From CAZKFH01 sp050693165 (GTDB lineage: Bacteria; Actinomycetota; UBA4738; CALAEC01), in assembly GCA_050693165.1 (NCBI GenBank), contig JBOGVX010000038.1, positions 1 to 28,749 on the forward strand: a stretch of DNA of 28,749 nt. Direction: 5' to 3'. The translations under genes and the position numbers were made by a program. Within the stretch, counting starts at the first letter, position 1, and each line of letters opens with the position of its first letter. Shown in pieces: positions 14,284 to 22,669 of the stretch. The notes beneath the pieces were generated by a model. That model worked only from the letters and a program-made list of their open reading frames with translations. It was not told the DNA's origin and made no database searches.

Positions 14284-15120
14284 GTGTCCTCGGCTCCTGA
14301 GGTCTGCTACCGGCATCCCGACCGCGAGACACGCGTGCACTGCACGCGGTGCGAAAGGCCGATCTGCCCCGAGTGCATGACTGCGGCCCCGGTCGGGCAC
14401 CACTGCCCCACCTGCGTGGCGGAGGCGCGCAAGGAAACGCGGCGCATCCGCCGGCCGTTCTCGCGCCCGAAGTCGGTCACGATTGTGCTCCTGCTCGTCA
14501 ACGTCGGTGTGTTCGCGGTCGACGCGGTGATCGCGCTGTTCGGGAATCGAGACGTCCTGCTCGAGGCCGGGGCGATGATCCCGGTGCTGATCGCGCAGGG
14601 CGAGTGGTGGCGCCTGATCACGGCGATCTTCCTGCACATCGGCATCCTGCACCTCGCGTTCAACTCGCTGGCCCTCTTCGTCTTCGGGGGGCTGATCGAG
14701 TCCGCGCTCGGCTCGACGAGGATGCTGATCCTGTATCTGGTCACCGGCTTCGCGGCCAGCGTCGCGTCCTTCACGTTCGGCGCCTCGGGAGTGGCCGCGG
14801 CGGGGGCCTCGGGCGCGATCTTCGGGCTGCTCGGTGCGTGGCTCGTCTACAACCTCCGACGCAGATCGCTGTCACTCGCGCGATCGAACGTCCAATCGGC
14901 GCTGTTCCTGATCGGGATCAACCTGGTCTTCGGCTTCACGGTCCCGGGGATCGACAACATCGCTCACATAGGCGGACTCGTGTCGGGGGTCCTCGCCGGA
15001 TTCGCCGCGGAAGGTTTCGGCCGCGGACCGACCCGGCGCTTGACCCGGGTCGGGGGGTTCTTAGCGATCACGGTCGTCGCACTCGTGCTCGCCGTGTGGC
15101 GAATCTCCCAGCTCTCCTAG
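14284..15120 (+). CDS. Rhomboid intramembrane serine protease with N-terminal zinc finger
   Basis: 278 residues. The frame is open much further upstream inside phoR, but the GTG at 14284 begins the conserved domain. Residues 8-44 form a B-box-like zinc finger (CYRHPDRETRVHCTRC, CPEC, HHCPTC). Six or seven membrane helices follow. Rhomboid features are complete: HxxxxHxxxN with His118, His123 and Asn127, catalytic Ser176 in GASG, and catalytic His228 in NIAHIGG. The enzyme cleaves membrane proteins within the bilayer; its substrate cannot be inferred. It starts 23 bp after phoR but has its own -10 element and ends at a hairpin. Confidence 0.92.
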   Translation: MSSAPEVCYRHPDRETRVHCTRCERPICPECMTAAPVGHHCPTCVAEARKETRRIRRPFSRPKSVTIVLLLVNVGVFAVDAVIALFGNRDVLLEAGAMIPVLIAQGEWWRLITAIFLHIGILHLAFNSLALFVFGGLIESALGSTRMLILYLVTGFAASVASFTFGASGVAAAGASGAIFGLLGAWLVYNLRRRSLSLARSNVQSALFLIGINLVFGFTVPGIDNIAHIGGLVSGVLAGFAAEGFGRGPTRRLTRVGGFLAITVVALVLAVWRISQLS

Positions 15121-15137
15121 TCCACTAACTAGTGGAC
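15120..15137. terminator. Hairpin between convergent genes
   Basis: GTCCACT (15120-15126) and AGTGGAC (15131-15137) form a perfect 7-bp stem with an AACT loop, starting at the last base of the rhomboid stop and 12 bp before the stop of the convergent gene. No long T-run follows; it would serve both strands if it is a terminator. Confidence 0.5.
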
Positions 15138-15149
15138 GTTGCGAGCGCC

Positions 15150-15596
15150 TCAGCCGGGGCGGAACGGTGGAAGGCCGTCCCCCTCATACGAGAGGGACTC
15201 CGCGTCGGTACCGGTGAGCGCACCCACCTTGGCCGCGAGACGGTTCCAGCCGTCGCGGTCCCAGGACTCGACCGTCTCGACGATGTCCCCGTCATCGATC
15301 ACGAACAGCGTCGGGACCGTTCGGATCCCGTAGGCGTTCGATAGGTCGTACGGCAGCTCGTCGGAGATCGAGGCGAAAGTCGTTCCGTACTCCCGCGCGA
15401 ACCTGTCGAGCAGCTTCGGGGCGTCCTGGCCGACGCCGACGAAGCGCTCGCCGAGCGTGCCGTGCAGCTTCTCGGCGACCGGCGCCGAGATCTGGCACGT
15501 GGGACAGGTCACCTTGTAGAAGAACAGGACCCGAGTCCCGTCACGCTCGACGCCGAGTACCTCCGGAGCCTCGGTTCCCGGCTGAAGCGGCTGCAT
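15150..15596 (-). CDS. Thioredoxin-like (TlpA/AhpC-type) redox protein
   Basis: 148 residues, ATG at 15596. A thioredoxin fold with the active-site pair Cys31-Pro-Thr-Cys34 (FFYKVTCPTC) and the cis-proline segment YGIRTVPTLFVID. LQPGTEAPEV at the N-terminus is typical of redoxin-like proteins. No signal peptide or membrane helix is visible, so it is probably cytoplasmic, unlike most TlpA proteins. It begins 9 bp after the stop of the beta-propeller gene and shares its operon. It may be a thiol reductase or peroxiredoxin-like enzyme; ArsC, encoded nearby, needs a thiol partner, but nothing in the sequence shows that link. Confidence 0.85.
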   Translation of the reverse strand: MQPLQPGTEAPEVLGVERDGTRVLFFYKVTCPTCQISAPVAEKLHGTLGERFVGVGQDAPKLLDRFAREYGTTFASISDELPYDLSNAYGIRTVPTLFVIDDGDIVETVESWDRDGWNRLAAKVGALTGTDAESLSYEGDGLPPFRPG

Positions 15597-15605
15597 CTGC
15601 TGAGC

Positions 15606-17159
15606 CTACCCCCGGTCGCCGATACCGAACATCGCGCCGGCGCGGGTGCCCACGTAGATCTGTCCCCGCCACACGGCGGGCGTCGACTCGATGCAGCCGC
15701 CGAGCTCCACCGACCACAGCTCGCGCGGCTCCTTCTTCAGCGGGTCCGGAGAGACGTCGTAGGCGTGCAGCACTCCCGCGCAGTCGCCCAGGATCATCAC
15801 GCCATCGACAATCGCGGGGGACGACCACGTGGGAGGTGGCAGCTCCATCTCCCAGCGGACCTTCCCGGACCCTCGATCGACCGCGAGGATCCGTCCGGTG
15901 TTGGTGGGCGCGATCAGGGCCTCGCCGAAGATCGCCGGCGTGGCCCAGAGTCCGCCGTCGCCGCCACCCACCCCGGGGACCGAGATGGTCCACACCTGGG
16001 GATCCTTGCGGTCGCTCGGATCGAGCTTCATCAGCTGGCCGACCTCGGCGGACCGGGCGTTGTGTCGCTCGAGCTCCGAGGCGACGTAGAGGTAGCCCTC
16101 GTCGTCGATCACGATCGAAGCGTCCGTGTCCTCCCCCGTCCAGAACCGGAAGACCCGCTCGGCGTTCTTCCTTCCCTCGAGCACCCGCGAGATGTCCCAT
16201 CCCTGCACGAGCCCTCCCGAATTCGCGAAGTAGGCAACACCGTCGTGGAACGCGACCGAGTTCTCGATCGACACCTCCTGGTCGCCGAGATCAGAGAACA
16301 GCTGCTGGTCGAACCCGGGAACCGTGAGCTTCACCTGTGGATCGACCGTCACGCGGCCGTCCGCACCGTAGTCGCGGTTCAGCTTGATCACGTAGAACCA
16401 CGAGTTCTCCCCGCCCTCCAGCAGGTAGTCGTCGATGATCAGCGGCGAGCCGTCCCAGTCGTTGTTCCACACGGGATCGGGAGCGGAGTCCGAGGACAGG
16501 CTCCAGAGCTCGGCCGGCCTGTCGCCGCGGTCGAGCGCCAGCACGCGCAGGTAGTTGTCGCGCGAGCCCGAGTACAGCAGCGGGTAGCCGTCCGGGTCCG
16601 AGGTCACCGTGCCCTTGATCAGGTCGCCCGTCGGGAAGGGCTCGTACAGCTCGCGACCGGTCTCGCCTTCGAGCACGTGAACGGCGCGGTCGTACGCGCC
16701 GAACCTGACCTGCAGCTCTCCGTTCTCGGTCTCGACGACGTTCGGCTGCCCGGTCCACCCGGTCCCGCACCACGTCCTGGTCCCCTCCTGATCGGAGGAC
16801 TCCGAGCACATGCCTCCGGACTCCGGGTACCGCCACAGGACCTCGGGATCCTCGGGGACCGGTCCCTCCCCGTAGTAGGTACGAGTGGCGTTGCCCCTGA
16901 ACGTCGTCAGCCCCTCGATCCCCGTGTTGATCGGCTGGGCCACGGCTATCTCGTCGACCTGCTCGGGCTTGGGGGTCTTGGGCTTTTCCCCTCCCTTCGG
17001 CTCGGCCGCCGCCTGCGGGTCGCCGTCGCCCTCGAACACCCCGAGGCGGTACGCGCCCACGGCGGTGGCAGCTGCGAGGAGCACTACGACGAGCACGAGG
17101 AACGACGAGCGCCTGCTCTTCTGCCGCTTGCGGAGCCTGGCCAGCCGCTCCCCGGTCAT
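15606..17159 (-). CDS. Membrane-anchored PQQ-like beta-propeller protein
   Basis: 517 residues from the ATG at 17159, which overlaps the preceding TGA by four bases (ATGA). A basic N-terminus (RLRKRQKSRRSS) and one hydrophobic helix (about residues 20-38) anchor it with the bulk outside the cell. An Ala/Pro/Lys-rich linker (about 48-65) follows. The remainder has PQQ/quinoprotein-like beta-propeller blades: repeated patterns such as GRILAVDRGSGKVRWEMEL, PAIVDGVMILGD and GQIYVGTRAGAMFG. Two cysteine pairs (GGMC...TWCG and GDC...GGC) may be disulfides. Similar propellers act as scaffolds or dehydrogenase-like proteins; no PQQ- or metal-binding catalytic residues were identified, so an enzymatic role is not claimed. 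Confidence 0.85.
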   Translation of the reverse strand: MTGERLARLRKRQKSRRSSFLVLVVVLLAAATAVGAYRLGVFEGDGDPQAAAEPKGGEKPKTPKPEQVDEIAVAQPINTGIEGLTTFRGNATRTYYGEGPVPEDPEVLWRYPESGGMCSESSDQEGTRTWCGTGWTGQPNVVETENGELQVRFGAYDRAVHVLEGETGRELYEPFPTGDLIKGTVTSDPDGYPLLYSGSRDNYLRVLALDRGDRPAELWSLSSDSAPDPVWNNDWDGSPLIIDDYLLEGGENSWFYVIKLNRDYGADGRVTVDPQVKLTVPGFDQQLFSDLGDQEVSIENSVAFHDGVAYFANSGGLVQGWDISRVLEGRKNAERVFRFWTGEDTDASIVIDDEGYLYVASELERHNARSAEVGQLMKLDPSDRKDPQVWTISVPGVGGGDGGLWATPAIFGEALIAPTNTGRILAVDRGSGKVRWEMELPPPTWSSPAIVDGVMILGDCAGVLHAYDVSPDPLKKEPRELWSVELGGCIESTPAVWRGQIYVGTRAGAMFGIGDRG

Positions 17160-18667
17160 GTCGCCACGGCCAGCAGCCGCTCCGCCGTTCGCTCCCAGGT
17201 CCACTCACGGGCTACGTGACCCCTCGCGGCTTCGGCCAGATCCTTGCGGTCTTGCGGCGACTCGGCGAGCAACGCCCGCAAGCGCTCGGCGAGCCTCCGG
17301 GTCGCGCCGTCGCCCGGCTCGAAGGAGAGCGCGCCGGGCCTCCCGATCGAGCCCTCGAGAGCGTCGGCGACCTCGGCGAGAGAGGAGTGCCGCGCTACCA
17401 CCGGCAGCGCGCCCGCCGCGGCGCCCTCGGCCGCGACCATGCCGAAGGCCTCCTCCAGCGTCGAGGGAACGACCAGGATGTCCATCGCGGCGACGACCTC
17501 GGGCGCGTACCTGTGGTCGAGGCGTCCGGTGAACGTGACCCGGCTGGCCAGGCCCGAGGCCGCCCTGACCTCGTCCGGCTCGAGCTCGAGCTTCATGGGC
17601 GACGTCTCCGCCAGCCAGCGGTAGGCGCCGACGTCGCCGGTATCGAGGGCGGCCACCAGCGCGACGAGCCACTCGCGAAACGTGCCGAAGCCCACGATCA
17701 ATCCACGCGCGTCCGCGCCCAGCAGCGCGATCGCCTCCAGGGCTCGCTCGACTCCCTTCTCAGGGATCAGCTTGCCGAGATACCCGACGATCGGGCCGTC
17801 GTGCCCGGCGAGCTCCCTGAGCGCGATCGGCGAATATCGGTCGGGCGCCATCTGGTCGTAGCTGCGCGCGAGCTCCTCAAGCCCGGCCGCATCCCTGCCG
17901 CTGAGCGTACCGGCCGCCTCCAGGTCTGTCGCCAGCCTGCGGCCGCGTCCGATATCCGGGTGCTCGACGAGACGGAACGATACGTCGGCCAGGGCCTCGC
18001 GCCGATCCCGAGGTCGCCAACGCTCGACGTCCACGCCCGGCGGGATCACGTGGATGCGCTCCTCCACGACCTGGGCGACCTCGCGAGTGCGGACCAGCAC
18101 GTCGCGACTCGCGCCCACGACGGCCTTCGCGGGTTCGAGCCCCTCGCGAGCAAGGACCGCGTAGCGTTCCTGCAGCTTCACCGCGTACTCGAGGTCGCTG
18201 CCATGCACCTTGGCCACGTACGCGCCGTCGCCAAGAGCGCGCCGGGCGACGACGGGGCCGGGCACCGCGTGGCCGGCTATGGCCGCGTCGGGTGGGAGCT
18301 CGCCGGCGACCCGCTCCAGAGCAGTCACGTTCAGGGCGAGGTAGCGCTCGAGCTCCGACTCATCGAGGTCCACGAAGCGCTTCGCTTCGAAACCCTCGTA
18401 CTGGTCGAGCACGAAGACCGGGAGCAACGAGCCGATCTCGGGCCTCAGCACCGTAACCCGTCCCGGGGCACGCTCCACCTGGGTCGGCTCGAGCTCGGAT
18501 CCCGGACGCCCCACCTCGTCCACGAAGGACAGACGCTGCGCATACTGGTCCTGGCACACGATCACCACGTGGTGGCCCTGGCGGCGCCACACCTCGGACA
18601 CCTTGGCCGTGTACACGTTCGAACCCGTGCCCTCCAGCAGCCAGCCATGCCAGACCAGGATGCGCAT
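17156..18667 (-). CDS. GT4-type glycosyltransferase
   Basis: 503 residues from ATG at 18667. The frame continues upstream, but the conserved N-terminus MRILVWHGWLLEGTGSNVY starts here and a TACGAT -10 element sits 8 nt before it. A GT-B fold is indicated by the Gly-rich acceptor loop (GTGSN, 13-17), KVHGSDLEYAV in the middle, GYLGKLIPEKGVERALEAI (about 295-313) and the nucleotide-sugar motif EEAFGMVAAE (405-414). Two insertions (about 230-280 and 335-375) make it longer than a typical 380-residue GT4 enzyme. It transfers a sugar from a nucleotide-sugar donor, probably in the cytoplasm; the acceptor is unknown. It is first in an operon with the propeller and thioredoxin-like genes. Confidence 0.9.
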   Translation of the reverse strand: MRILVWHGWLLEGTGSNVYTAKVSEVWRRQGHHVVIVCQDQYAQRLSFVDEVGRPGSELEPTQVERAPGRVTVLRPEIGSLLPVFVLDQYEGFEAKRFVDLDESELERYLALNVTALERVAGELPPDAAIAGHAVPGPVVARRALGDGAYVAKVHGSDLEYAVKLQERYAVLAREGLEPAKAVVGASRDVLVRTREVAQVVEERIHVIPPGVDVERWRPRDRREALADVSFRLVEHPDIGRGRRLATDLEAAGTLSGRDAAGLEELARSYDQMAPDRYSPIALRELAGHDGPIVGYLGKLIPEKGVERALEAIALLGADARGLIVGFGTFREWLVALVAALDTGDVGAYRWLAETSPMKLELEPDEVRAASGLASRVTFTGRLDHRYAPEVVAAMDILVVPSTLEEAFGMVAAEGAAAGALPVVARHSSLAEVADALEGSIGRPGALSFEPGDGATRRLAERLRALLAESPQDRKDLAEAARGHVAREWTWERTAERLLAVAT

Positions 18668-18675
18668 CCCTGCGA

Positions 18676-18681
18676 ATCGTA
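18676..18681 (-). promoter_or_regulatory. -10 element of the glycosyltransferase operon
   Basis: TACGAT on the minus strand, 8 nt before the ATG at 18667, identical in sequence and spacing to the element at 14268. Confidence 0.45.
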
Positions 18682-18752
18682 TCGGCGGGAGGAGACTGAA
18701 AGGAATCGAGCGGCCCGGGGTCGAATAGGTCGGTATCCCACGAGGGACAAAC

Positions 18753-20036
18753 ATGGACGCCAGCACCCAAACCAGACCAAGCAAAGAGGACCTGCCGAGC
18801 CGGCTGGGCCACGTCAAGCGCTCGGAGCGATCGATGGTGATCGTCCGAGGGCTGGCGACGGTCTTCGCGCTGGTCCAGGTGCTCTCGTACAGGCAGATGC
18901 CCTATCCCGACGAGGTCAAGGGGATCGCGCTGGCGCTTGTGGGGGTGCTTGCGCTGGGCAACCTCACGATCTGGCTGGCCTCCCGGCGCACCCGGGACCT
19001 CCGGTCGGCATTCCGCCTCTCGTACATGGCCATGGTCTTCGACGTCCTGATCACCTCGGCGTTCGTCTGGCTCTACGCGTTCGACACGACCACGGCGATG
19101 TGGGCGGTGCTCTTCATCATGGCGCTCGAGGGAGCGATCAGGTTCTCGCTGTCGGGGGCACTCAGCGCATGGGCCGCGGTGACGATCCTGTACACGGCGC
19201 GGGAGATCTGGGGCTCGGGGACCTATGACTATCCACTGCAATGGGAGAGCATCTCGTTCCGGATGGGGATCGGCCTCCTGATCGCCCTCGTCGCCGGTCT
19301 GATGGCTCGCGACCTACTGCGCCAGAGATCTCAGCTCTCGCGCGCTCTCCAGGATCTCTCCCGGATCGACCGTCTCCGGTCGGGCCTGGTGGCCACTCTC
19401 GCCCACGACGTCCGCAACCCGCTCACCGCGATCCGCGGGAACATGCTCAATCTGGCTCGCTACGGCTCGAGGATGCCGGACGAGCAGCGCGAGGACCTGG
19501 TACGCGAGACCGACCAGGCCGCGGCGCGCCTGGAGAGGCTGGCCACCGACCTGCTCGACCTGGCGAGGCTCGAGGACGGAAGGCTCGACCTCAATGTCGA
19601 GACCATCCCACTGCGCCCTGTCATCGAGGAGGGGCTCGAAGCCTCTCATTCGGATCAGACGTTCGAGGTCCACGTCCCCGAGCCGCTCAGCGTTCGCGCG
19701 GACAGAGGCCGCCTGGAGCAGATCGTGGTCAACCTCGCGACGAACGCGGCCAAGTACGGCACGCCTCCTCTGGTCGTCGAGGCGTCGCGCGGCCCGGACT
19801 CGCAGGTTTCGATCTCGTTCACAGATCACGGCCCCGGCCTGGACGACGCGCAGAAGAAGAGCCTTTTCGAGCCATTCCACACCGAGACCGGCCGAAGCTC
19901 CGTCGGGCTGGGACTGGCGATAGTCAGGGCGCTCGTCGAGGCTCAGGGCGGCGAGGTGTTCTACGAATCGAACCGGCCGAGCGGCGCCGTGTTCCGGCTC
20001 ACGCTGCCGGTGGGCGATTCCAGCGCTGCGGGTTGA
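18753..20036 (+). CDS. Membrane sensor histidine kinase without an adjacent response regulator
   Basis: 427 residues, ATG with GAGGGAC 4 nt upstream. The N-terminal half (about 28-185) holds about six membrane helices with very short loops, so the signal is probably sensed in or at the membrane. HisKA has His218 (ATLAHDVRNPLTAIRGN). The HATPase has an N-box (VVNLATNAAKYG), a G1 box DHGPGLD and a G2 region SSVGLGLAIV. No response regulator lies beside it, so the partner is elsewhere. It is divergent from the glycosyltransferase operon. Its 3' end overlaps the convergent hydrolase gene by 38 bp. Confidence 0.92.
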   Translation: MDASTQTRPSKEDLPSRLGHVKRSERSMVIVRGLATVFALVQVLSYRQMPYPDEVKGIALALVGVLALGNLTIWLASRRTRDLRSAFRLSYMAMVFDVLITSAFVWLYAFDTTTAMWAVLFIMALEGAIRFSLSGALSAWAAVTILYTAREIWGSGTYDYPLQWESISFRMGIGLLIALVAGLMARDLLRQRSQLSRALQDLSRIDRLRSGLVATLAHDVRNPLTAIRGNMLNLARYGSRMPDEQREDLVRETDQAAARLERLATDLLDLARLEDGRLDLNVETIPLRPVIEEGLEASHSDQTFEVHVPEPLSVRADRGRLEQIVVNLATNAAKYGTPPLVVEASRGPDSQVSISFTDHGPGLDDAQKKSLFEPFHTETGRSSVGLGLAIVRALVEAQGGEVFYESNRPSGAVFRLTLPVGDSSAAG

Positions 20037-21234
20037 TCCCGTCGAGGAAGTCGAGCATCAGCTTCCGCGTCTCGTCCGGCTGCTCGAACTGAGGCACGTG
20101 CCCGGTGTCGGGCAGCACGACCAGCTCCGAGTCGCGGATCGTGTTGGCCAGCCGGTGGCCGAGCCCGACGGGGACCAGACGATCCTCGCGCCCCCAGACG
20201 ATCAGCGTCGGCACGTCGATCTCCCTGGCGCGCTGCCAGAACGCTTCGGGGTCGTCGGCGATGAGGCCGCGCATCGCCGAGAGCAGCGCGATGCGAGCCC
20301 TCCCCCTGCGGTAGATGCGGATGAACTCGTCCGCCGCGGCGAGGTAGCCAGCACGAGGAAGGCGCTCGGGCCTCGCGAACATCTGGCGGATCGCCGTGAC
20401 GACTATCCGCTTTCGCCACGGCACAGGGATCGCCCCGACGCCGGTGGGCAACAGACCCAGTAGCCGCGCGTAGAGAGGGAACGGAAGGCCCGCCGCCGCG
20501 GGGTCAAGGAGTATCAGCGAGTTGACCCTGTGCGGGTGCTGAGCGACGACCTCGAGCGCCACGCGGCCGCCCATCGAGTTGCCGACGATCGCCGCGTCCT
20601 CGACGCCCAGCTCCTCGAACAGCTCGTGGATGACGCGAGTGAAGTAACCGGGCGTGTACCGGGCCCGAGGCTTGGTCGACTCTCCGTGACCGGGCAGGTC
20701 GGGCACGATCACCCGGTATCGCTCGGCCAGCGCGGGAAGAAGGGGCAGGTACGACAGCTTCGTCGCAGCCAACCCGTGGAGCAGAACGACGGGCGGGCCC
20801 TGCCCGAATACGAACGTCGAGAGCTCGTGACCACCGGCGTGGACCGTTACGTGCTCGAGATCCTGGGGTGTCCTCGCCCGGGCCGAGGGGCGGAAGAGCG
20901 ACTGCATGCGGACCGCGTAGTCGACGTTGCCTCGCACCTCGAGCCTGTCGTCGAGAAACGCGTCGATGCCCGAAAGGCGGCCGGCGTCGAGATCCAGCCA
21001 GGTCCGGGAGTCCATGCTTATGCGGGCGGCGGGTGCGGTGGGGTTCTCATCGCGGACGCTACATCGGCCATCGGCGATGGCGAGACGATAGTGCTGACCG
21101 TCGATGGTTAGCGCGAACTCTGCGGCAAAGCCGCGCGCCGCTTCCCGACGGAACCTGTCGGGAAGCGTGAGCAAACGCTCCCGTACACCGCTCCCGGCCT
21201 TGAAGCCGGGGCGGGCTACCTCGGCGATCCCCAC
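19999..21234 (-). CDS. SCP2-like lipid-carrier domain fused to an alpha/beta hydrolase
   Basis: 411 residues from GTG at 21234. The frame reaches a GTG at 21273, but a TAGATT -10 element 7 nt before 21234 favours the shorter form. Residues about 18-118 resemble an SCP2 sterol/lipid-carrier domain (FAAEFALTIDGQHYRLAIADG, then SMDSRTWLDLDAGRLSGIDAF). Residues about 130-400 are an alpha/beta hydrolase with oxyanion stretch LLHGLAA, nucleophile Ser220 in GNSMGG, Asp351 in GREDRLVP and His379 in DTGHVPQ. It probably hydrolyses an ester or thioester of a hydrophobic substrate held by the N-terminal domain. It is divergent from the WS/DGAT gene. Confidence 0.88.
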   Translation of the reverse strand: MGIAEVARPGFKAGSGVRERLLTLPDRFRREAARGFAAEFALTIDGQHYRLAIADGRCSVRDENPTAPAARISMDSRTWLDLDAGRLSGIDAFLDDRLEVRGNVDYAVRMQSLFRPSARARTPQDLEHVTVHAGGHELSTFVFGQGPPVVLLHGLAATKLSYLPLLPALAERYRVIVPDLPGHGESTKPRARYTPGYFTRVIHELFEELGVEDAAIVGNSMGGRVALEVVAQHPHRVNSLILLDPAAAGLPFPLYARLLGLLPTGVGAIPVPWRKRIVVTAIRQMFARPERLPRAGYLAAADEFIRIYRRGRARIALLSAMRGLIADDPEAFWQRAREIDVPTLIVWGREDRLVPVGLGHRLANTIRDSELVVLPDTGHVPQFEQPDETRKLMLDFLDGINPQRWNRPPAA

Positions 21235-21240
21235 GGGGAC

Positions 21241-21247
21241 TAATCTA
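21241..21247. promoter_or_regulatory. Overlapping divergent -10 elements
   Basis: TAATCTA reads TAATCT on the plus strand (towards the acyltransferase) and TAGATT on the minus strand (towards the SCP2-hydrolase, 7 nt before GTG 21234). The two -10 elements overlap, so RNA polymerase could not occupy both at once. The -35 regions are weak on both sides. Confidence 0.4.
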
Positions 21248-21275
21248 CCCGAGGAACGACAAAGGAGAAACACAA

Positions 21276-22667
21276 TTGACCCGTGAACGTCTGAGCGTGC
21301 TCGATGCGTCCTTTTTGTACCTCGAGAGAGGCGGCGTGCACATGCATGTCGCCGGGCTCGTCATCCTCGACCCGAAGACGATGCCCGACGGCAAGCTCCG
21401 AGCGGAGGACCTGGCGAACCTGATCCAGGACCGGATCCATCTGGTCCCGAGGTTCCGCCAGAAAGCCGTGTTCCCGCCCCTCGGGCTGGGCCGCCCGGTC
21501 TGGGTGGACGACCAGGACTTCGACGTCGACTTCCATCTTCGGCGAGCGGCCCTCCCCGCGCCGGGAGGCCGCAAGGAGCTTGCGGACTTCGTCCAGCGCG
21601 TGCACTCGCGCCCGCTCGACCGCTCGAAGCCCCTGTGGGAGATGTATTTCATCGAGGGGCTCGAGGACGGTTACGTCGCGGTCCTCTCGAAGACCCATCA
21701 CGCGATGATCGACGGCATCAGCGGCATGGACATCGCCACAGTGATGTTCGACCTCACACCCGAGCCGCAAGACATCAAGAGGAAGCTCTGGAAGCCCCAG
21801 AACGAGCCCGAGCCGCGCGAGGTTCTGATCGAGGCGGTCCGCGACCAGATCACGCATCCGCTCATGTCGCTCGCCGACGGGTTCGGCCGCGCGATCCGCG
21901 CGCCGCAGGAGGCCTGGGATCAGGCCAAGCGGGTGCTCGGAGGGATAGGCGAGATAGTCGCGAAGGGCCAGGCACCGCAGGGTCCCTTCAACACGAGGAT
22001 CGGGCCGAACCGGCGCTTCTCGATGGCCGAGGTTCCCGTTGCCGATGCGAAGGCGGTGAAGAACGCGCTCGGCGGGACTGTGAACGACGTGGTTCTGGCC
22101 GCGGTCGCCGGATCGCTGCGGAAGCTCCTCGAGCATCGTGGCGAGAAACCAACGGGCAGCCTTCGAGCGATGGTTCCCGTCTCGACCCGTGACGTATCCA
22201 AGAGGATGGCTCTCGGCAACCAGGTCTCGATGTTCTTCGCCGACCTGCCGGTGGGGATCGCCGATCCGAAGAAGCGGCTGGAGAAGATCTCTGCGGTCAC
22301 CAAGGAGCTGAAGTCCTCGCACCAGGCGATCGCGGCGACCCGGCTGATCAACACCGCGCAGTGGACGCCGCCGACCTTGCACGGCCTCGCTGCTCGGCTG
22401 CTCGCGCGCTCGCGGTTCGCGAACCTGGTCGTGTCGAACGTGCCGGGCCCGCAGATACCGCTGTACCTGAGCGGAGCCCAGCTCGTCGTGGCATACCCCG
22501 TGATGCCGCTCGGCCCCGCGCTCGGGCTTTCCGTCGCCGTGACGAGCCTGTCCGGCACGATGGGCTTCGGCTTCACCGGAGACTGGGACGCGGTTCCGGA
22601 CATCGACTTCCTTCCGGAGGGACTACTCGAGTCGATGGCGGAGCTGAAGAAGGCGGCCGGCGCCTAA
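21276..22667 (+). CDS. Wax ester synthase / diacylglycerol acyltransferase (WS/DGAT family)
   Basis: 463 residues, TTG start with AAAGGAG 8 nt upstream. The catalytic acyltransferase motif HHxxxDG is HHAMIDG (His141, His142, Asp146, Gly147). The N-terminal LSVLDASFLYLE, PLDRSKPLWEMYFIEGL and the C-terminal NLVVSNVPGPQIPLYLSGAQL stretches are all family hallmarks, and the length is normal. It transfers an acyl group from acyl-CoA to a fatty alcohol or diacylglycerol, forming storage wax ester or triacylglycerol at the membrane or lipid-body surface. The neighbouring SCP2-hydrolase and second hydrolase suggest a local lipid-ester cluster. The substrate preference cannot be read from the sequence. 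Confidence 0.95.
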   Translation: MTRERLSVLDASFLYLERGGVHMHVAGLVILDPKTMPDGKLRAEDLANLIQDRIHLVPRFRQKAVFPPLGLGRPVWVDDQDFDVDFHLRRAALPAPGGRKELADFVQRVHSRPLDRSKPLWEMYFIEGLEDGYVAVLSKTHHAMIDGISGMDIATVMFDLTPEPQDIKRKLWKPQNEPEPREVLIEAVRDQITHPLMSLADGFGRAIRAPQEAWDQAKRVLGGIGEIVAKGQAPQGPFNTRIGPNRRFSMAEVPVADAKAVKNALGGTVNDVVLAAVAGSLRKLLEHRGEKPTGSLRAMVPVSTRDVSKRMALGNQVSMFFADLPVGIADPKKRLEKISAVTKELKSSHQAIAATRLINTAQWTPPTLHGLAARLLARSRFANLVVSNVPGPQIPLYLSGAQLVVAYPVMPLGPALGLSVAVTSLSGTMGFGFTGDWDAVPDIDFLPEGLLESMAELKKAAGA

Positions 22668-22669
22668 GG

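Noticed and set aside
15462..17219. Long open frame (585 codons) on the plus strand
   Set aside because: It is antisense to the beta-propeller and thioredoxin-like genes, has Arg/Val/Leu/Pro-rich low-complexity composition and no motif; a typical high-GC shadow frame.
17216..19228. Long open frame (670 codons) on the plus strand
   Set aside because: Antisense to the glycosyltransferase and running into the histidine kinase in another frame; no domain, no ribosome site.
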